Shown: positions 8,708-18,473, numbered from the stretch's first letter. The stretch is 37,110 nt of DNA from Bradyrhizobium sp. YR681 (GCF_000282615.1 NZ_AKIY01000033.1:1-37110); one strand, 5' to 3'. A program made the numbers and translations. Notes: generated from the sequence alone by a model not told the origin.

Positions 8708-9823
8708 TCACACGACAATGCTCAACCGTTTCGCCGCCCGCGTGATCCCCGTGTACAGCCACCTTGCGCGGCTCTCTCCAAACGCAAAGCTCTCGTCGAA
8801 CAGGACGACGTCGTCCCATTGCGAGCCCTGCGATTTGTGTACGGTCAGCACGTAGCCGTAGTCGAACTCGTCATAGGGCTTGCGCTGCTCCCAGGCGATC
8901 GCCTCGACGCCGCCCTCGAAACAGTCGGCGCGCACCGACACCTTCGTCACCTTGTGGCCGAAGTCTTCGTCCGGCGACAGCCGCATCGAAAGGATCCGCG
9001 ATTTCGAGCGCGAAGTGTTGCGCGACTTGACGCGCCACAGGCCGCCGTTGAACAGGCCCTTCTTGCGGTTGTTGCGCAGGCACACCAGCTTGTCACCGGC
9101 GACCGGGAAGACGTCCTCGATGTTCTGGCGCTGGCGCACCCGCATGTTGTAGGCGCGCCTTGTGTTGTTGCGGCCGACCAGCACCTGGTCGGCGCTCATG
9201 ACACGATCGGGGTCGAGCTCTTTCCGCGACACCACCTCGCTCTCGCCGTAGCGCCCGATGTCGAGCTCGCGCCCCTCGCGCACGTCCATAGACATCCGCA
9301 CGATCGGATCGTCCTGCGCCTGCCGGTGCACCTCGGTCAGCATCGCGTCGGGCTCGGTGTTGGTGAAGAAGCCGCCGCCCTGGATCGGCGGCAGCTGCGC
9401 GGGATCGCCCAGCACCAGCAGCGGACAGTCGAACGACATCAGGTCGCGGCCCAGTTCAGCATCGACCATCGAGCATTCGTCGATCACGATCAGCTTGGCC
9501 TTGGACGCCGGCGCGTCGTCCCAGAGTTCAAAACTCGGCTGCTCCTCGCCGGATTCGCGGGCGCGGTAGATCAGCGAGTGGATGGTGGAGGCCTCGTCGC
9601 AGCCCTTGTTGCGCATCACCAGCGCCGCCTTGCCGGTGAAGGCGGCAAACTTCACCTCGCCGTCGACGTCCTCGGCGATATGCCGCGCCAGCGTGGTCTT
9701 GCCGGTGCCGGCAAAGCCGAACAGCCGGAAGATCGGCGGCGTGCCGTTGCGACCGGGTTTTGCCTTGAGCCAGTCGCCAACGGCCTTGAGCGCGGCATCC
9801 TGATGCGGAGTGAAAGTGGCCAT
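8708..9823 (-). CDS. Superfamily 1 ATP-dependent helicase (RecD/Dda-like)
   Basis: A 371-residue helicase that should couple ATP hydrolysis to movement on single-stranded DNA. Motifs appear in order: Walker A GFAGTGKT at 36-43, the AFTGKAA block, Walker B LIVIDECSM near 111-119, LGDPAQLPPI near 138-147, and the C-terminal UvrD_C_2 block VLTVHKSQGSQWD followed by YTGITRA. The size and architecture are those of the phage T4 Dda / short RecD2 type, without the long N-terminal part of RecD2. The ATG at 9823 starts the protein with MATFTPHQDAAL, matching the usual Q-motif region; the frame from 9895 is longer but lacks family character. It stands alone between repeats, so its pathway is not shown. 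Confidence 0.93.
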   Translation of the reverse strand: MATFTPHQDAALKAVGDWLKAKPGRNGTPPIFRLFGFAGTGKTTLARHIAEDVDGEVKFAAFTGKAALVMRNKGCDEASTIHSLIYRARESGEEQPSFELWDDAPASKAKLIVIDECSMVDAELGRDLMSFDCPLLVLGDPAQLPPIQGGGFFTNTEPDAMLTEVHRQAQDDPIVRMSMDVREGRELDIGRYGESEVVSRKELDPDRVMSADQVLVGRNNTRRAYNMRVRQRQNIEDVFPVAGDKLVCLRNNRKKGLFNGGLWRVKSRNTSRSKSRILSMRLSPDEDFGHKVTKVSVRADCFEGGVEAIAWEQRKPYDEFDYGYVLTVHKSQGSQWDDVVLFDESFAFGESRARWLYTGITRAAKRLSIVV

Positions 9824-9934
9824 GTCTGCTTTGAGAGGGGCGAAACGGAGCGATTCGCCACCCCCCAAAACTAACCATTCGGCCCAAGGGTTCAAGCGCA
9901 GGGCAATCGCAATTGAGGCCGCTCCCTGCGGCCA

Positions 9935-10060
9935 TCCTTCGAGACGCCCGCCGTTGGCGGGCCCTCAGGATGAGGGCGGCGCGCGCGGCGGCATTTTCGG
10001 CAGGCGACGGTGCCAGTCAGCCTCATCCTGAGGAGACCGCGCAGCGGTCGTCTCGAAGGA
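9935..10060. repeat. Palindromic intergenic repeat between helicase and napC
   Basis: The outer ends TCCTTCGAGACG and CGTCTCGAAGGA are exact reverse complements, and the inner arms CCCTCAGGATGAG and CTCATCCTGAGG also pair. The design matches a dispersed Bradyrhizobium element. No other feature was seen in the 275 bp between the two minus-strand genes. Confidence 0.8.
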
Positions 10061-10098
10061 CGAGGCGCTTGCTCAGACCCCGCCAAGAACCGACCAGC

Positions 10099-10740
10099 CT
10101 ATTGCCAGCCGGGCACGCCGCGCATGTCGGGCAGATGGTGGGCGATGCCCTTGTGGCAGTCGATGCAGGTCTTCTCGCCCGTGAACAGGAAGCGCTGGTG
10201 CGCCACCGAGGCCCGCGGCGACTGCTTGGTGATGTCCATGGAATCGGCGCTGTGGCAGTTGCGGCATTCCAGGGAATCATTGGCCTTGAACCGCGCCCAT
10301 TCGTGCGCCGCCAGCTCGAGGCGGTGATCCTGGAATTTTTCCCTTGTGTCGATGGTGCCGAAAATCTTGCCCCAGACTTCCTTGGAGGCCTGCATCTTGC
10401 GCGCGATCTTGTCGGTCCAGTTGTGCGGGACGTGGCAGTCCGGGCAGGTCGCGCGCACGCCGGAGCGGTTGCTGAAATGAATGGTGGATTTCAGCTCGGC
10501 GAAGACGTTGTCCTTCATCTCGTGGCAGCCGGTGCAGAATTTTTCGGTGTTGGTCAGCTCCAGCGCGGTGTTGAAGCCGCCCCAGAAGATCACGCCGGCC
10601 GCAAAGCCCGCCAGCACCAGCACGCCGAGACCGAACACAGAGCTCGGCCGGATCAGCACCTGCCAGAGTTCGCGCGCGAAATCCCAGCAGCGCAGGATGA
10701 AGCCGCGCTTGGCTTCTGGCTCGTCAGCCGCCGTCGTCAT
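10099..10740 (-). CDS. napC: Membrane tetraheme c-type cytochrome NapC
   Basis: NapC takes electrons from quinol in the inner membrane and passes them to NapB. One transmembrane helix lies near residues 35-54 ([20 protein letters not shown]). Four CxxCH heme sites follow at Cys69, Cys99, Cys159 and Cys192, the NapC/NirT number and order. The length of 213 is normal. Its ATG overlaps the napB stop as ATGA, so translation is coupled. It is the last gene of napEDABC. The start at 10740 is set by this overlap and the membrane anchor. Confidence 0.97.
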   Translation of the reverse strand: MTTAADEPEAKRGFILRCWDFARELWQVLIRPSSVFGLGVLVLAGFAAGVIFWGGFNTALELTNTEKFCTGCHEMKDNVFAELKSTIHFSNRSGVRATCPDCHVPHNWTDKIARKMQASKEVWGKIFGTIDTREKFQDHRLELAAHEWARFKANDSLECRNCHSADSMDITKQSPRASVAHQRFLFTGEKTCIDCHKGIAHHLPDMRGVPGWQ

Positions 10741-11207
10741 CGCCGGCCACCCGGGCTTGCACGCGACAGCAGCGTGTCGATGTCGGTGAAGTCGTTGCTG
10801 ACGGGCGGCGTGGCGGTGTTCTGCGGCACGTGGCACTCGGTGCAGAAGAAACGCCGCGGCGAGATCGAAGCCAGGAACTGGCCGTCGCGGTCCATGAAGT
10901 GGGTGATCGAGACCATCGGCGCCTGCGATTCCGCGGTGCGCGCCCGCGCATGGCAGGACAGGCATTTGTTGCCGTTGAGGTCGATCTGGTAGCCGTCGAT
11001 CGTGTGCGGGATGACAGGCGGCTGCTCCGGATAGTTGCGCACCTCCCGTTCCGACGTGTTGCGGTTCGGCAGCATCGGCGGCGCCGGGCCCTCGTCGTTG
11101 AGCGGGGCCGGGCCGCGCAGGCCGGAGCTGACGGTCTGCGCGGTCAGGGAGCTCGCGCCGGCGGCGATCGCGACCGCGAGCAGGGCTATGCCAAATCGTT
11201 TCATCAT
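10737..11207 (-). CDS. napB: Periplasmic nitrate reductase diheme cytochrome subunit NapB
   Basis: NapB relays electrons from NapC to the catalytic subunit NapA in the periplasm. The 156 residues start with a signal peptide ([18 protein letters not shown]). Two CxxCH heme sites lie at Cys82 (CLSCH) and Cys122 (CTECH). The family block [13 protein letters not shown] is present ahead of the first heme. The start ATG at 11207 overlaps the napA TGA by four bases, and its own stop overlaps napC in the same way. The much longer open frame reaching 11699 is a shadow of napA. Confidence 0.97.
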   Translation of the reverse strand: MMKRFGIALLAVAIAAGASSLTAQTVSSGLRGPAPLNDEGPAPPMLPNRNTSEREVRNYPEQPPVIPHTIDGYQIDLNGNKCLSCHARARTAESQAPMVSITHFMDRDGQFLASISPRRFFCTECHVPQNTATPPVSNDFTDIDTLLSRASPGGRR

Positions 11208-13717
11208 GACAGGCTCACCCGCTCGATGCGCACGGCGCATTTCTTGTAGTCGGTCTGCAGCGAGATCGGATCGGTGGCGTCCAGCGTCACCTTGTTGATC
11301 AGCTTGGATTCGTCGAACCAGGGCACGAAGACGAGCCCGCGCGGCGGCCGGTCGCGGCCGCGCGTCTCGACGCGGGCGCGGATGAAGCCGCGGCGCGACA
11401 CCACCTTCACCTCGTCGCCGCGCCGGAGCCTGGCTTCCGCCGCGTCGTCGGGATGCATGAAACAGACGGCCTCGGGGAACGCCTTGTAGAGCTCGGGAAC
11501 GCGGCGCGTCATGGTGCCGGAATGCCAATGCTCCAGCACGCGGCCGGTCGAGAGCCAGAACGGATAGTCGCCGTCGGGCGATTCCGCCGGCGGCTCGTAG
11601 GGCAGCGCGAAGATGCGCGCCTTGCCGTCGGGATAGCCGTAGAATTGCACGCCCGTTCCCTGCTTGACGTAGGGATCGCTGCCCTCGCGGAAACGCCACT
11701 TCGTCTCCTGGCCGTTGACGACAGGCCAGCGCAGGCCGCGCTCCCGGTGATAGGTGTCGAACGGCGCGAGGTCGTGGCCATGGCCGCGGCCGAACGAGGC
11801 GTATTCCTCGAACAGGCCCTTGTGGACGTAGAAGCCGAACGCCTTGGACTCGTCGTTGAGATAGCCCTGCTCGATGTCGGCAACAGGGAATTTGTCGACC
11901 TGACCGTTCCTGTAGAGCACGTCGAACAGCGTCTTGCCGCGGACATCAGGCTTCTTGGCGATCAGCTCCTCGGGCCAGACCTCCTCGATCTTGAAGCGTT
12001 TCGAGAACTCCATGAGCTGCCAGAGATCGGACCTGGCATCGCCCGGTGCCGCGACGAGCTGGTGCCAGAACTGCGTGCGCCGCTCGGCATTGCCATAGGC
12101 GCCTTCCTTCTCCACCCACATCGCGGTCGGCAGGATCAGATCGGCGGCCAGCGCGGTCACCGACGGATAGGCGTCCGAGACCACGATGAAATTGTCGGGA
12201 TTGCGGAAGCCCGGATAGGTCTCCTCGTTGGCGTTCGGGCCGGCCTGCAAATTGTTGTTGACCTGCACCCAATAGGCGTTGATCAGGCCGTCCTTCAGCA
12301 TCCGGCTTTGCAGCACGGCGTGGGCGCCGGGCTTGTCGGGAATGGTGCCTTCGGGCAGCTGCCAGATGTGCTCGGCATGATCGCGATGCGCCTTGTTGGT
12401 GACGACCATGTCTGCGGGGAGGCGATGCGAGAAGGTGCCGACCTCGCGCGCGGTGCCGCAGGCCGAGGGCTGGCCGGTCAGCGAGAACGGGCTGTTGCCG
12501 GGCGAGGAGATCTTTCCGGTCAGCAGGTGGATGTTGTAGATCAGGTTGTTGCACCAGACGCCGCGGGTGTGCTGGTTGAAGCCCATGGTCCAGAACGAGA
12601 CCACTTTTGTCTTCGGGTCAGCATAGATCTCGGCGAGCGCCTCGAGGCGATTGAGCGGCACGCCGGACATCTCGGCGGCTTTCTCCAGCGTGTAGTCCGA
12701 CACGAACTTGACGTACTCGTCGTAGCTCATCTCGGTGGAGTCGTTGGCCTTCGCCGCGCCCGTCGCCTTCTTCTGCAGCGGATGCTCGGGCCGCAGGCCA
12801 TAGCCGATGTCGGTCTGCCCGCGCCGGAAGATGGTGTGCGCGGCGACGAAGTTCTTGTCGACCCGTCCGGTCCTGATGATGTGGTTGGCGATGGCGTTCA
12901 GCAGATAGAGATCGGTCTGCGGCTTGAAGATCATGCCGATGTCGGCGAGGTCGAACGAGCGATGCTCGAAGGTCGAGAGCACGGCGACGCGGACATGCGG
13001 CGCGGACAGCCGGCGGTCGGCGAGGCGCGTCCACAGGATCGGGTGCATCTCCGCCATGTTGGAGCCCCACAGCACGAAGGCGTCGGTGGCCTCGATGTCG
13101 TCATAGCAGCCGGCCGGCTCGTCGATGCCGAAGGTGCGCATCATGCCGGCGACGGCCGAGGCCATGCAGTGCCGCGCATTGGGATCGATGTTGTTGGTGC
13201 GGAAGCCGGCCTTGAACAGCTTTGACGCCGCATAGCCTTCCCAGATCGTCCACTGGCCGGAGCCGAACATGGCGACGCCGTTCGGCCCGCGCTTCTTGAT
13301 CGCCTCCTTCCACTTCACCTCCATGATGTCGAAGGCTTCGGTCCAGCTGACAGGCGTGAACTCGCCGTTCTTGTCGTACTTGCCGCCTGTCTTGCGCAGC
13401 ATCGGCTGCGTCAGGCGATCGTGGCCGTACATGATCTTGGAGAGGAAGTAGCCCTTGACGCAGTTGAGGCCGCGGTTGACCTCGGCCTTGGTGTCGCCAT
13501 GGGTGGCGACGACGCGGTTGTCCTTGGTGGCGACCATCACCGAGCAGCCGGTGCCGCAGAAGCGGCAGGCGGCCTTGTCCCATTTCAGTTCGGCGACGTC
13601 GCGCTCTGCGACGAGGTTTGCGGCGAGCGCCGGCGCCGGCATGCCCGCGGCGGCGGCCGCGATCGCGGCGGCCTCGAGCTTGAGCATCTGGCGGCGGTCG
13701 AGCTTTGGCGATGTCAT
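11204..13717 (-). CDS. napA: Periplasmic nitrate reductase catalytic subunit NapA
   Basis: NapA reduces nitrate to nitrite in the periplasm with a bis-molybdopterin guanine dinucleotide cofactor and one [4Fe-4S] cluster. The 837 residues begin with a Tat-type signal (RRQMLK then an Ala-rich stretch). Cluster cysteines are Cys51, Cys54, Cys58 and Cys86. The probable Mo ligand is Cys184 in NARHCMASA. Length and order of motifs are normal. GGAGAG precedes the ATG at 13717, 17 bp after the napD stop. It is translationally coupled to napB. The enzyme may serve denitrification, redox balancing or nitrate use at low oxygen; the window shows no other denitrification genes. Confidence 0.98.
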   Translation of the reverse strand: MTSPKLDRRQMLKLEAAAIAAAAAGMPAPALAANLVAERDVAELKWDKAACRFCGTGCSVMVATKDNRVVATHGDTKAEVNRGLNCVKGYFLSKIMYGHDRLTQPMLRKTGGKYDKNGEFTPVSWTEAFDIMEVKWKEAIKKRGPNGVAMFGSGQWTIWEGYAASKLFKAGFRTNNIDPNARHCMASAVAGMMRTFGIDEPAGCYDDIEATDAFVLWGSNMAEMHPILWTRLADRRLSAPHVRVAVLSTFEHRSFDLADIGMIFKPQTDLYLLNAIANHIIRTGRVDKNFVAAHTIFRRGQTDIGYGLRPEHPLQKKATGAAKANDSTEMSYDEYVKFVSDYTLEKAAEMSGVPLNRLEALAEIYADPKTKVVSFWTMGFNQHTRGVWCNNLIYNIHLLTGKISSPGNSPFSLTGQPSACGTAREVGTFSHRLPADMVVTNKAHRDHAEHIWQLPEGTIPDKPGAHAVLQSRMLKDGLINAYWVQVNNNLQAGPNANEETYPGFRNPDNFIVVSDAYPSVTALAADLILPTAMWVEKEGAYGNAERRTQFWHQLVAAPGDARSDLWQLMEFSKRFKIEEVWPEELIAKKPDVRGKTLFDVLYRNGQVDKFPVADIEQGYLNDESKAFGFYVHKGLFEEYASFGRGHGHDLAPFDTYHRERGLRWPVVNGQETKWRFREGSDPYVKQGTGVQFYGYPDGKARIFALPYEPPAESPDGDYPFWLSTGRVLEHWHSGTMTRRVPELYKAFPEAVCFMHPDDAAEARLRRGDEVKVVSRRGFIRARVETRGRDRPPRGLVFVPWFDESKLINKVTLDATDPISLQTDYKKCAVRIERVSLS

Positions 13718-13734
13718 GATGGCTCTCCGGGCGC

Positions 13735-14049
13735 TTAGGTCGTTTCGATGGCGTGGAAGACCAGCGCGGCGGAATAGACGTCTGCCAGCGACTGGATGGT
13801 ATTGAGCATGGTGCCGAGGCTGCCGGCGTCCGGTGCCTCGGTCACGACGACGAGTTTTCCGCGCGGATCTCGTCCGTGAATTTCGCAGCCGGGAAGCGCC
13901 GATATCGCGGCCTCCAGCGCGTCGAGGCGCTCGGGGCGCGCCTGCACGATGATGCTGGCGATCTCGCAGCCCGGCGGCGAGACGACGCGCTCGGCGCTAA
14001 GCACCCGGCCGGTGATCAATGCGCGGCGGTTGAGTGTGGATTGGGCCAT
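13735..14049 (-). CDS. napD: NapA maturation chaperone NapD
   Basis: NapD binds the Tat signal of NapA in the cytoplasm and delays export until the cofactor is inserted. The 104 residues carry the NapD fold pattern: [37 protein letters not shown] in two parts, then a C-terminal helix with [13 protein letters not shown] short N-terminal extension ([17 protein letters not shown]) precedes the domain. It lies between napE and napA on the same strand, as in other rhizobial nap operons. Confidence 0.94.
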   Translation of the reverse strand: MAQSTLNRRALITGRVLSAERVVSPPGCEIASIIVQARPERLDALEAAISALPGCEIHGRDPRGKLVVVTEAPDAGSLGTMLNTIQSLADVYSAALVFHAIETT

Positions 14050-14076
14050 GATGCCTGTCTTTCGCTGTCCGGACGG

Positions 14077-14262
14077 TCAATGCGGGGAGGGCGGAGGGCC
14101 GGGCGGGCCGGCGAACATCTGGTAGATCCAGACGCCGAGCCCATAGGAGCCGACCGTTCCGACCGCGAGGACGGGCATCACGACCGCGGTCAGGAACAGG
14201 AAAGCGAAAATCTCCATGCGCTTACGGCGCACGCGCGTGGTCGCGTCGTCGGGGGCCGACAT
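14077..14262 (-). CDS. napE: Small membrane protein NapE
   Basis: NapE is a single-span inner-membrane protein of unclear role found at the head of many alphaproteobacterial nap operons. This copy has 61 residues with a hydrophobic segment at about 19-50 (FAFLFLTAVVMPVLAVGTVG) and the family ending GVWIYQMFAGPPG. The ATG at 14262 has AGAG about six bases upstream. It is 27 bp before napD. The larger open frame covering this region up to 15279 is a shadow of the AraC-type gene. Confidence 0.92.
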   Translation of the reverse strand: MSAPDDATTRVRRKRMEIFAFLFLTAVVMPVLAVGTVGSYGLGVWIYQMFAGPPGPPPSPH

Positions 14263-14349
14263 ATTCGGTCTCTTCAGGATTTTGGGAATCGGGACGGCAT
14301 CCGGGCCGTTGCCTTGCTGCAGTTTTGATGCATCTGGACCGCCGCGGCG

Positions 14350-14363
14350 TTGATCTGGATCAA
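14350..14363 (-). promoter_or_regulatory. FNR/FixK box upstream of napE
   Basis: TTGATCTGGATCAA is a perfect TTGAT-N4-ATCAA site, centred about 94 bp upstream of the napE start in the napE/AraC intergenic region. Known biology: nap in Bradyrhizobium japonicum is induced at low oxygen through FixLJ-FixK2. For a class II site the transcript would begin about 41 bp downstream of the centre, near 14315; no strong -10 box was seen there. The site could also affect the divergent AraC-type gene. Confidence 0.88.
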
Positions 14364-14469
14364 TTCGTCGATTTGCAGCGATCGCCGGGGCCGTGACGAC
14401 AGCCGCAAGTTTGGGTTGTGCCCGCGCAGAGGTGGTGCGACAGTTTGACCTCGAACGGGGATACGAGCT

Positions 14470-15648
14470 GTGAACGCGATGGGGCTGACGGCCATCGATC
14501 TCGGGCTGCGCGGCGCGACAAGCGGCGTGTTCCTGCTGATCGTTGTCATCGCATTGCTGCGTCGTGCGACCGGCCAACAGGTTCTGCTGGGCGTTGCGAT
14601 GTGCGCAGGCGGCATCTTCTATGCGATCACGACCGCGCCCAACTTCCCCAAAGCGGCTTTGTGGTGGACGTTGCCGATCCTGTGGGCGCAGCCTGCAATA
14701 TTCTGGCTGTGGGCGCGCGCGGCGTTCGACGACGATTTCGTGCTGAAGCGGTGGCACGGCGCCCTTTGGCTGAGCATCGTGGCCTATGGGTTCGCGATCA
14801 CGCTGGGCTGGGCGCACTGGCCTGCTTTGGCTGGCGCAGGCGGTCGGGGGCTGGCATTGGCCACCCTGGTGCTGGCCCTCGCTGCCGCGGTTCAGACGGT
14901 CAAGACCTGGCGCGCCGATCTGGTCGCGCGGCGCCGCCGGCTGCGGCTGGCGATGCTTGTGATCAATGTCGTGCTCATCGCGGCCGTCGCCGTCGCCGGC
15001 TTCGCCGCAATTCCCGTCGCGGTTCCCGGTGCGCCCGGCAGTCTGCCGACCGCGCTCGGCCTGTTCGTCGTGGCCATGCTTGCCGGCATCGGCCTGTTCA
15101 GCGCACCAGCAGAGGCTGTCGACGACGCCACGGCCGCGATTGCATCCGGCGAGGTGCGCAAGGCCGGCTTCGCTCCCACCGGCCGGGTCGCCGTCGATCC
15201 CCGGGTCGTCCTCGATCCCCGGGTCGCTCTCGATCCCCGGGTCGCTCTCGATCCCATCCTGCTGCGGCGCCTCGACCATCTCATGACCGTGGAGCGGGCC
15301 TATCGGCAGGAAGGTCTTGCGATCGGGGCGCTTGCGGCGCGGTTAGGGGTTCCCGAGCATCGGCTCCGCCAGGCCATCAACGAAGGGCTGGGCTACCGGA
15401 ACTTCAACGCGTTCCTCAACCGCTATCGCATCGCGGATGCCAAGCTGGCGCTGTCCGATGGGACGCAGCGCGATGTCCCGGTGCTGACCATCGCCATGGA
15501 TGCGGGTTTCCAGTCGATCGGACCTTTCAATCGCGCCTTCAAGGCCGAAACCGGCATGACCCCGACCGAATTCCGGCGCGAAGCCTTGAGCCGACTTGAA
15601 ATCGACCGGCCTCTCGAAATCAGCCCGCCGCGCCGAGAAATCGGCTAG
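14470..15648 (+). CDS. AraC-family regulator with N-terminal membrane domain
   Basis: A 392-residue protein. The first 220 residues hold six to seven hydrophobic segments, such as GVFLLIVVIALLRR, GALWLSIVAYGFAITLGW and LAMLVINVVLIAAVAVAGFA. A linker with tandem VDPRV/LDPRV repeats (about 242-262) leads to a C-terminal AraC helix-turn-helix domain, with LAIGALAARLGVPEHRLRQAIN and TIAMDAGFQSIGPFNRAFK. It probably senses a signal at the membrane and controls nearby genes; the acyltransferase directly downstream is a candidate. A GTG at 14470 with GGGGA upstream gives the longest form; ATG 14479 is an alternative. It is divergent from nap. Confidence 0.9.
   Translation: MNAMGLTAIDLGLRGATSGVFLLIVVIALLRRATGQQVLLGVAMCAGGIFYAITTAPNFPKAALWWTLPILWAQPAIFWLWARAAFDDDFVLKRWHGALWLSIVAYGFAITLGWAHWPALAGAGGRGLALATLVLALAAAVQTVKTWRADLVARRRRLRLAMLVINVVLIAAVAVAGFAAIPVAVPGAPGSLPTALGLFVVAMLAGIGLFSAPAEAVDDATAAIASGEVRKAGFAPTGRVAVDPRVVLDPRVALDPRVALDPILLRRLDHLMTVERAYRQEGLAIGALAARLGVPEHRLRQAINEGLGYRNFNAFLNRYRIADAKLALSDGTQRDVPVLTIAMDAGFQSIGPFNRAFKAETGMTPTEFRREALSRLEIDRPLEISPPRREIG
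15193..15255 (+). repeat. In-frame 18-bp tandem repeat in the AraC-type gene
   Basis: Three and a half copies of an 18-bp unit (CTCGATCCCCGGGTCGCT) lie head to tail at 15193-15210, 15211-15228, 15229-15246 and 15247-15255. Each unit encodes LDPRVA, so changes in copy number keep the frame. The repeat sits in the linker between the membrane part and the DNA-binding part. Confidence 0.93.
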
Positions 15649-15732
15649 CCGATTTTTGGATTGGGCGAGAGAGCCTCGATACGATCAGGCAGATTGTTGC
15701 AGAGAAGCGTCTCCAGCAAGCCGAGCCCGCCC

Positions 15733-16971
15733 ATGTCCTATTCGACGACTGTCACTCCCGCAACCGAACGGCTCCACGCGCTGGATGCGCTAAGGGGTAT
15801 CGCGCTGCTGCTCGGCATCGTCCTGCATGCGACATTGTCGTTCGTCCCGTCGCCGACCCGGTTCTGGATCATCCAGGACACCCATCAAAGCATGACGCTG
15901 GGCCTGCTGTCCTTCGCCATCCATGTCTTCCGGATGACGACCTTCTTCCTGATGGCAGGCTTCTTCGCCCGCATGAGCCTTCATCGCCGCGGCGCCTTCG
16001 GTTTCGTCAGGGATCGGTTGCAGCGGATCGCCCTGCCGCTCGCGATCGCCTGGCCGATCGTGTTCACGCCGATGGCTCTGGTGGTCGTCTGGGCCGCGGG
16101 CTTTCCGAATGGCGGTCCGGTTCCCGGCGCGCCTCGCTGGCCGCCGGTGCTGCCGAATTTCCCGCTGACCCATCTCTGGTTTCTCTATGTGCTGCTGGAA
16201 CTCTATGTCGCCATGCTGCTGCTGCGCGGCGCGATCGTCCGGTTCGATGCATCGGGTACGCTGCGGGCGCTCATCGACCGCGCCTTTGCGCGGATCATCT
16301 GCAATCCGCTGGCGCCTCTGGTCCTGGCGATCCCGATCGGCATCGCTTTCTGCCTCGATCAACGCTGGGTCAACGTGATGGGGGTGAGGACACCGGATCA
16401 ATCGCTCATCACCAACGCGCAGGCCTGGATCGGCTTCGGCACCGCCTTCGGTGTCGGCTGGATGCTGCATCGGCAGATCGATCTGCTGCGGCTGCTCGAG
16501 CGGCGCTGGCTGGCGCATCTCCTGCTCGCGCTCGGTCTGATCCTGGTCAGCTACGTGCTGACGGGGATGATGTTCTCCGCTCCCGGTGCGCCCAAGCTGC
16601 AGGTCAGCTTCGCCACGCTCAGGCTTGTCTCTGCCGTCCTCTATGCGCCCGCCATATGGATATCGACCTTCGCGGCGCTCGGTCTGGCGCTCCGCTTCAT
16701 GTCCGGCTTCAGCCCGGCCCGGCGCTACCTCGCCGATGCCTCCTACTGGCTCTATCTGATCCACATGCCGATCGTGATGGCGCTGCAGGTCGCGCTGTCG
16801 CAGCTCGACTGGCCCGGGCTGGCCAAGTTCGCAATCATTCTCCTCGTCGCGACCCCGCCGATGCTGGCGAGCTATCACCTGCTGGTGCGCTTCACCTTCA
16901 TCGGCGCGATCCTGAATGGCCGCCGTGCCGAAAAGCGCGTTCTCCCGCAAGGCGGAATTGCGACTGCGTAG
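15733..16971 (+). CDS. Acyltransferase-3 / OpgC-like membrane protein
   Basis: A 412-residue integral membrane protein with about ten hydrophobic segments. It has the acyltransferase-3 start LHALDALRGIALLLGIVLHA, where the late His is the usual catalytic residue, then RMTTFFLMAGFFARM and a C-terminal ASYWLYLIHMPIVM block. Such proteins move acyl groups from cytoplasmic donors to sugars or lipids across the membrane; OpgC/MdoC, which succinylates periplasmic glucans, is the closest type I recognise. The acceptor cannot be read from the sequence. The ATG at 15733 lies 85 bp after the AraC-type gene, so cotranscription or control by that regulator is plausible. Confidence 0.88.
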   Translation: MSYSTTVTPATERLHALDALRGIALLLGIVLHATLSFVPSPTRFWIIQDTHQSMTLGLLSFAIHVFRMTTFFLMAGFFARMSLHRRGAFGFVRDRLQRIALPLAIAWPIVFTPMALVVVWAAGFPNGGPVPGAPRWPPVLPNFPLTHLWFLYVLLELYVAMLLLRGAIVRFDASGTLRALIDRAFARIICNPLAPLVLAIPIGIAFCLDQRWVNVMGVRTPDQSLITNAQAWIGFGTAFGVGWMLHRQIDLLRLLERRWLAHLLLALGLILVSYVLTGMMFSAPGAPKLQVSFATLRLVSAVLYAPAIWISTFAALGLALRFMSGFSPARRYLADASYWLYLIHMPIVMALQVALSQLDWPGLAKFAIILLVATPPMLASYHLLVRFTFIGAILNGRRAEKRVLPQGGIATA

Positions 16972-17027
16972 ACAGCGCCGCCTCACATATTAAGATGCCC
17001 GCAACAAGAATAAGCGGGAGAAGCGTC

Positions 17028-18233
17028 ATGAAGTTCGGCATCTTCTATGAGCTGCAACTGCCGCGGCCCTGGGTGGCCGGCGACGAGCTGAAGCTTTACC
17101 AGAACGCGCTCTCGCAGATGGAGCTCGCCGATCAGCTCGGCTACGACCACGCCTGGGTCGTCGAGCATCATTTCCTCGAGGAATATTCGCACTCGCCCTC
17201 GCCGGAATCCTTCCTCGCAGCCGCCAGCCAGCGCACGAAAAATATCCGGCTCGGCCACGGCATCCTCCAGCTCACCACCAATCATCCCGCCCGCGTCGCC
17301 GAGCGCGTCGCGGTGCTCGACCTGCTCTCCAACGGGCGCTGCGAATTCGGCATGGGCGAGAGCGCCTCGATCACCGAGCTGACGCCGTTCGGCCGCGACA
17401 TGGAGACCAAGAAGGAGGTCTTTGAGGAAGCGGTGCAGGCGATCTTCCCGATGTTCAAGGACGCAGGAAGCGAGCATCACGGCAAATATTTCGACATCCC
17501 CTTGCGCAACGTCGTGCCGAAGCCGGTGCAGAAGCCGCATCCGCCGCTGTGGATGGCCTGCTCGCAGCTGCCGACCATCGAGCGCGCCGGCCGCCACGGC
17601 TTTGGCGCGCTCGGCTTCCAGTTCGTCAGCGCCGATGCGGCTCACGCCTGGGTGCACGCCTACTACAACGCAATGACGAAACGGCTGCACAAATTGGCCG
17701 ACTACGAGATCAACCCGAACATGGCGCTGGTGTCGTTCTTCATGTGCGCCAAGACCGACGAGGAGGCACGCGCGCGCGCCGACGGCGCCACCTTCTTCCA
17801 GTTCGCGCTGCGCTTCTACGGCGCCTCGCAGAACCGCCAGCGGCCCGCGCCCTACACGGTCAACATGTGGGACGAGTACAACAAGTGGAAGCGCGACAAT
17901 CCCGAGGCGCAGGAGGCGGCCTTGCGTGGCGGCCTGATCGGCTCGCCCGAAACCATCCGCAAGAAGCTGAAGCGCTTCCAGTCTTCGCACATCGACCAGG
18001 TCATTTTGCTCAACCAGGCCGGCAAGAACAGCCACGAGCACATCTGCGAATCGCTCGAGCTGTTCGGCCGCGAGGTGATGCCGGAGTTCCAGAACGATCC
18101 CGCCCAGGCCGCCTGGAAGCAGGGCGTCATGAGCGGCGAGATCAAGCTGGAGGAGATCGACACCGAGGCTTTTACGGATCGCTACGGCAAGCTCGCGATC
18201 AACGTTCCCCCAGCAAAGGCCGCGGCGGGATAG
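17028..18233 (+). CDS. LLM-class flavin-dependent monooxygenase
   Basis: A 401-residue bacterial luciferase-like TIM-barrel enzyme that should use reduced flavin and oxygen. Family features are the N-terminal MKFGIFYELQLPRPW, ADQLGYDHAWVVEHHF near residues 37-51, and the RVAERVAVLDLLSNGR block. The C-terminal 100 residues include SPETIRKKLKRF and an IDQVILLNQAGKNSHE stretch. The substrate is unknown. GGGAG eight bases upstream decides the ATG at 17028; the frame extends back into the preceding gene. It is a different enzyme from SsuD at 28058. Confidence 0.9.
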   Translation: MKFGIFYELQLPRPWVAGDELKLYQNALSQMELADQLGYDHAWVVEHHFLEEYSHSPSPESFLAAASQRTKNIRLGHGILQLTTNHPARVAERVAVLDLLSNGRCEFGMGESASITELTPFGRDMETKKEVFEEAVQAIFPMFKDAGSEHHGKYFDIPLRNVVPKPVQKPHPPLWMACSQLPTIERAGRHGFGALGFQFVSADAAHAWVHAYYNAMTKRLHKLADYEINPNMALVSFFMCAKTDEEARARADGATFFQFALRFYGASQNRQRPAPYTVNMWDEYNKWKRDNPEAQEAALRGGLIGSPETIRKKLKRFQSSHIDQVILLNQAGKNSHEHICESLELFGREVMPEFQNDPAQAAWKQGVMSGEIKLEEIDTEAFTDRYGKLAINVPPAKAAAG

Positions 18234-18260
18234 CGTTTCGCGTCTGGCGTGGGCCTCGGC

Positions 18261-18384
18261 TCAGCAGCGCATCGTTACACGCTGCGCTGCGTCCGGGGCA
18301 CGAGACCGTGTTCTGCATCGGCGGCAACCCTCTCGTGTCCCGGACGCGCTGCAGCGCGTAGCGCTGCTGCGCAGAGCCGGAACC
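18261..18384. repeat. Palindromic intergenic repeat
   Basis: The segment GCGCTGCGTCCGGGGCACGAG near 18284-18304 pairs with CTCGTGTCCCGGACGCGCTGC near 18332-18352. The flanks hold more GC-rich partial palindromes, such as GCGCTGC repeats. It fits a dispersed Bradyrhizobium element and lies between two plus-strand genes. Confidence 0.7.
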
Positions 18385-18473
18385 CATGAGGCGGCATAAC
18401 CCACCGCCGCCGACTTTCGGTAAACACCCGCTGCTGATATCCTCCGCCAAAAGAACTTTCGCGGAGGACACCC

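Noticed and set aside
11453..13225. A 590-codon plus-strand open frame opposite napA
   Set aside because: It is antisense to an intact napA with all motifs; the translation is low in recognisable content and has no ribosome-binding site of note.
14077..15279. A 400-codon minus-strand frame that includes napE
   Set aside because: Only the last 61 codons are napE. The upstream part is antisense to the AraC-type gene and crosses the FixK site.
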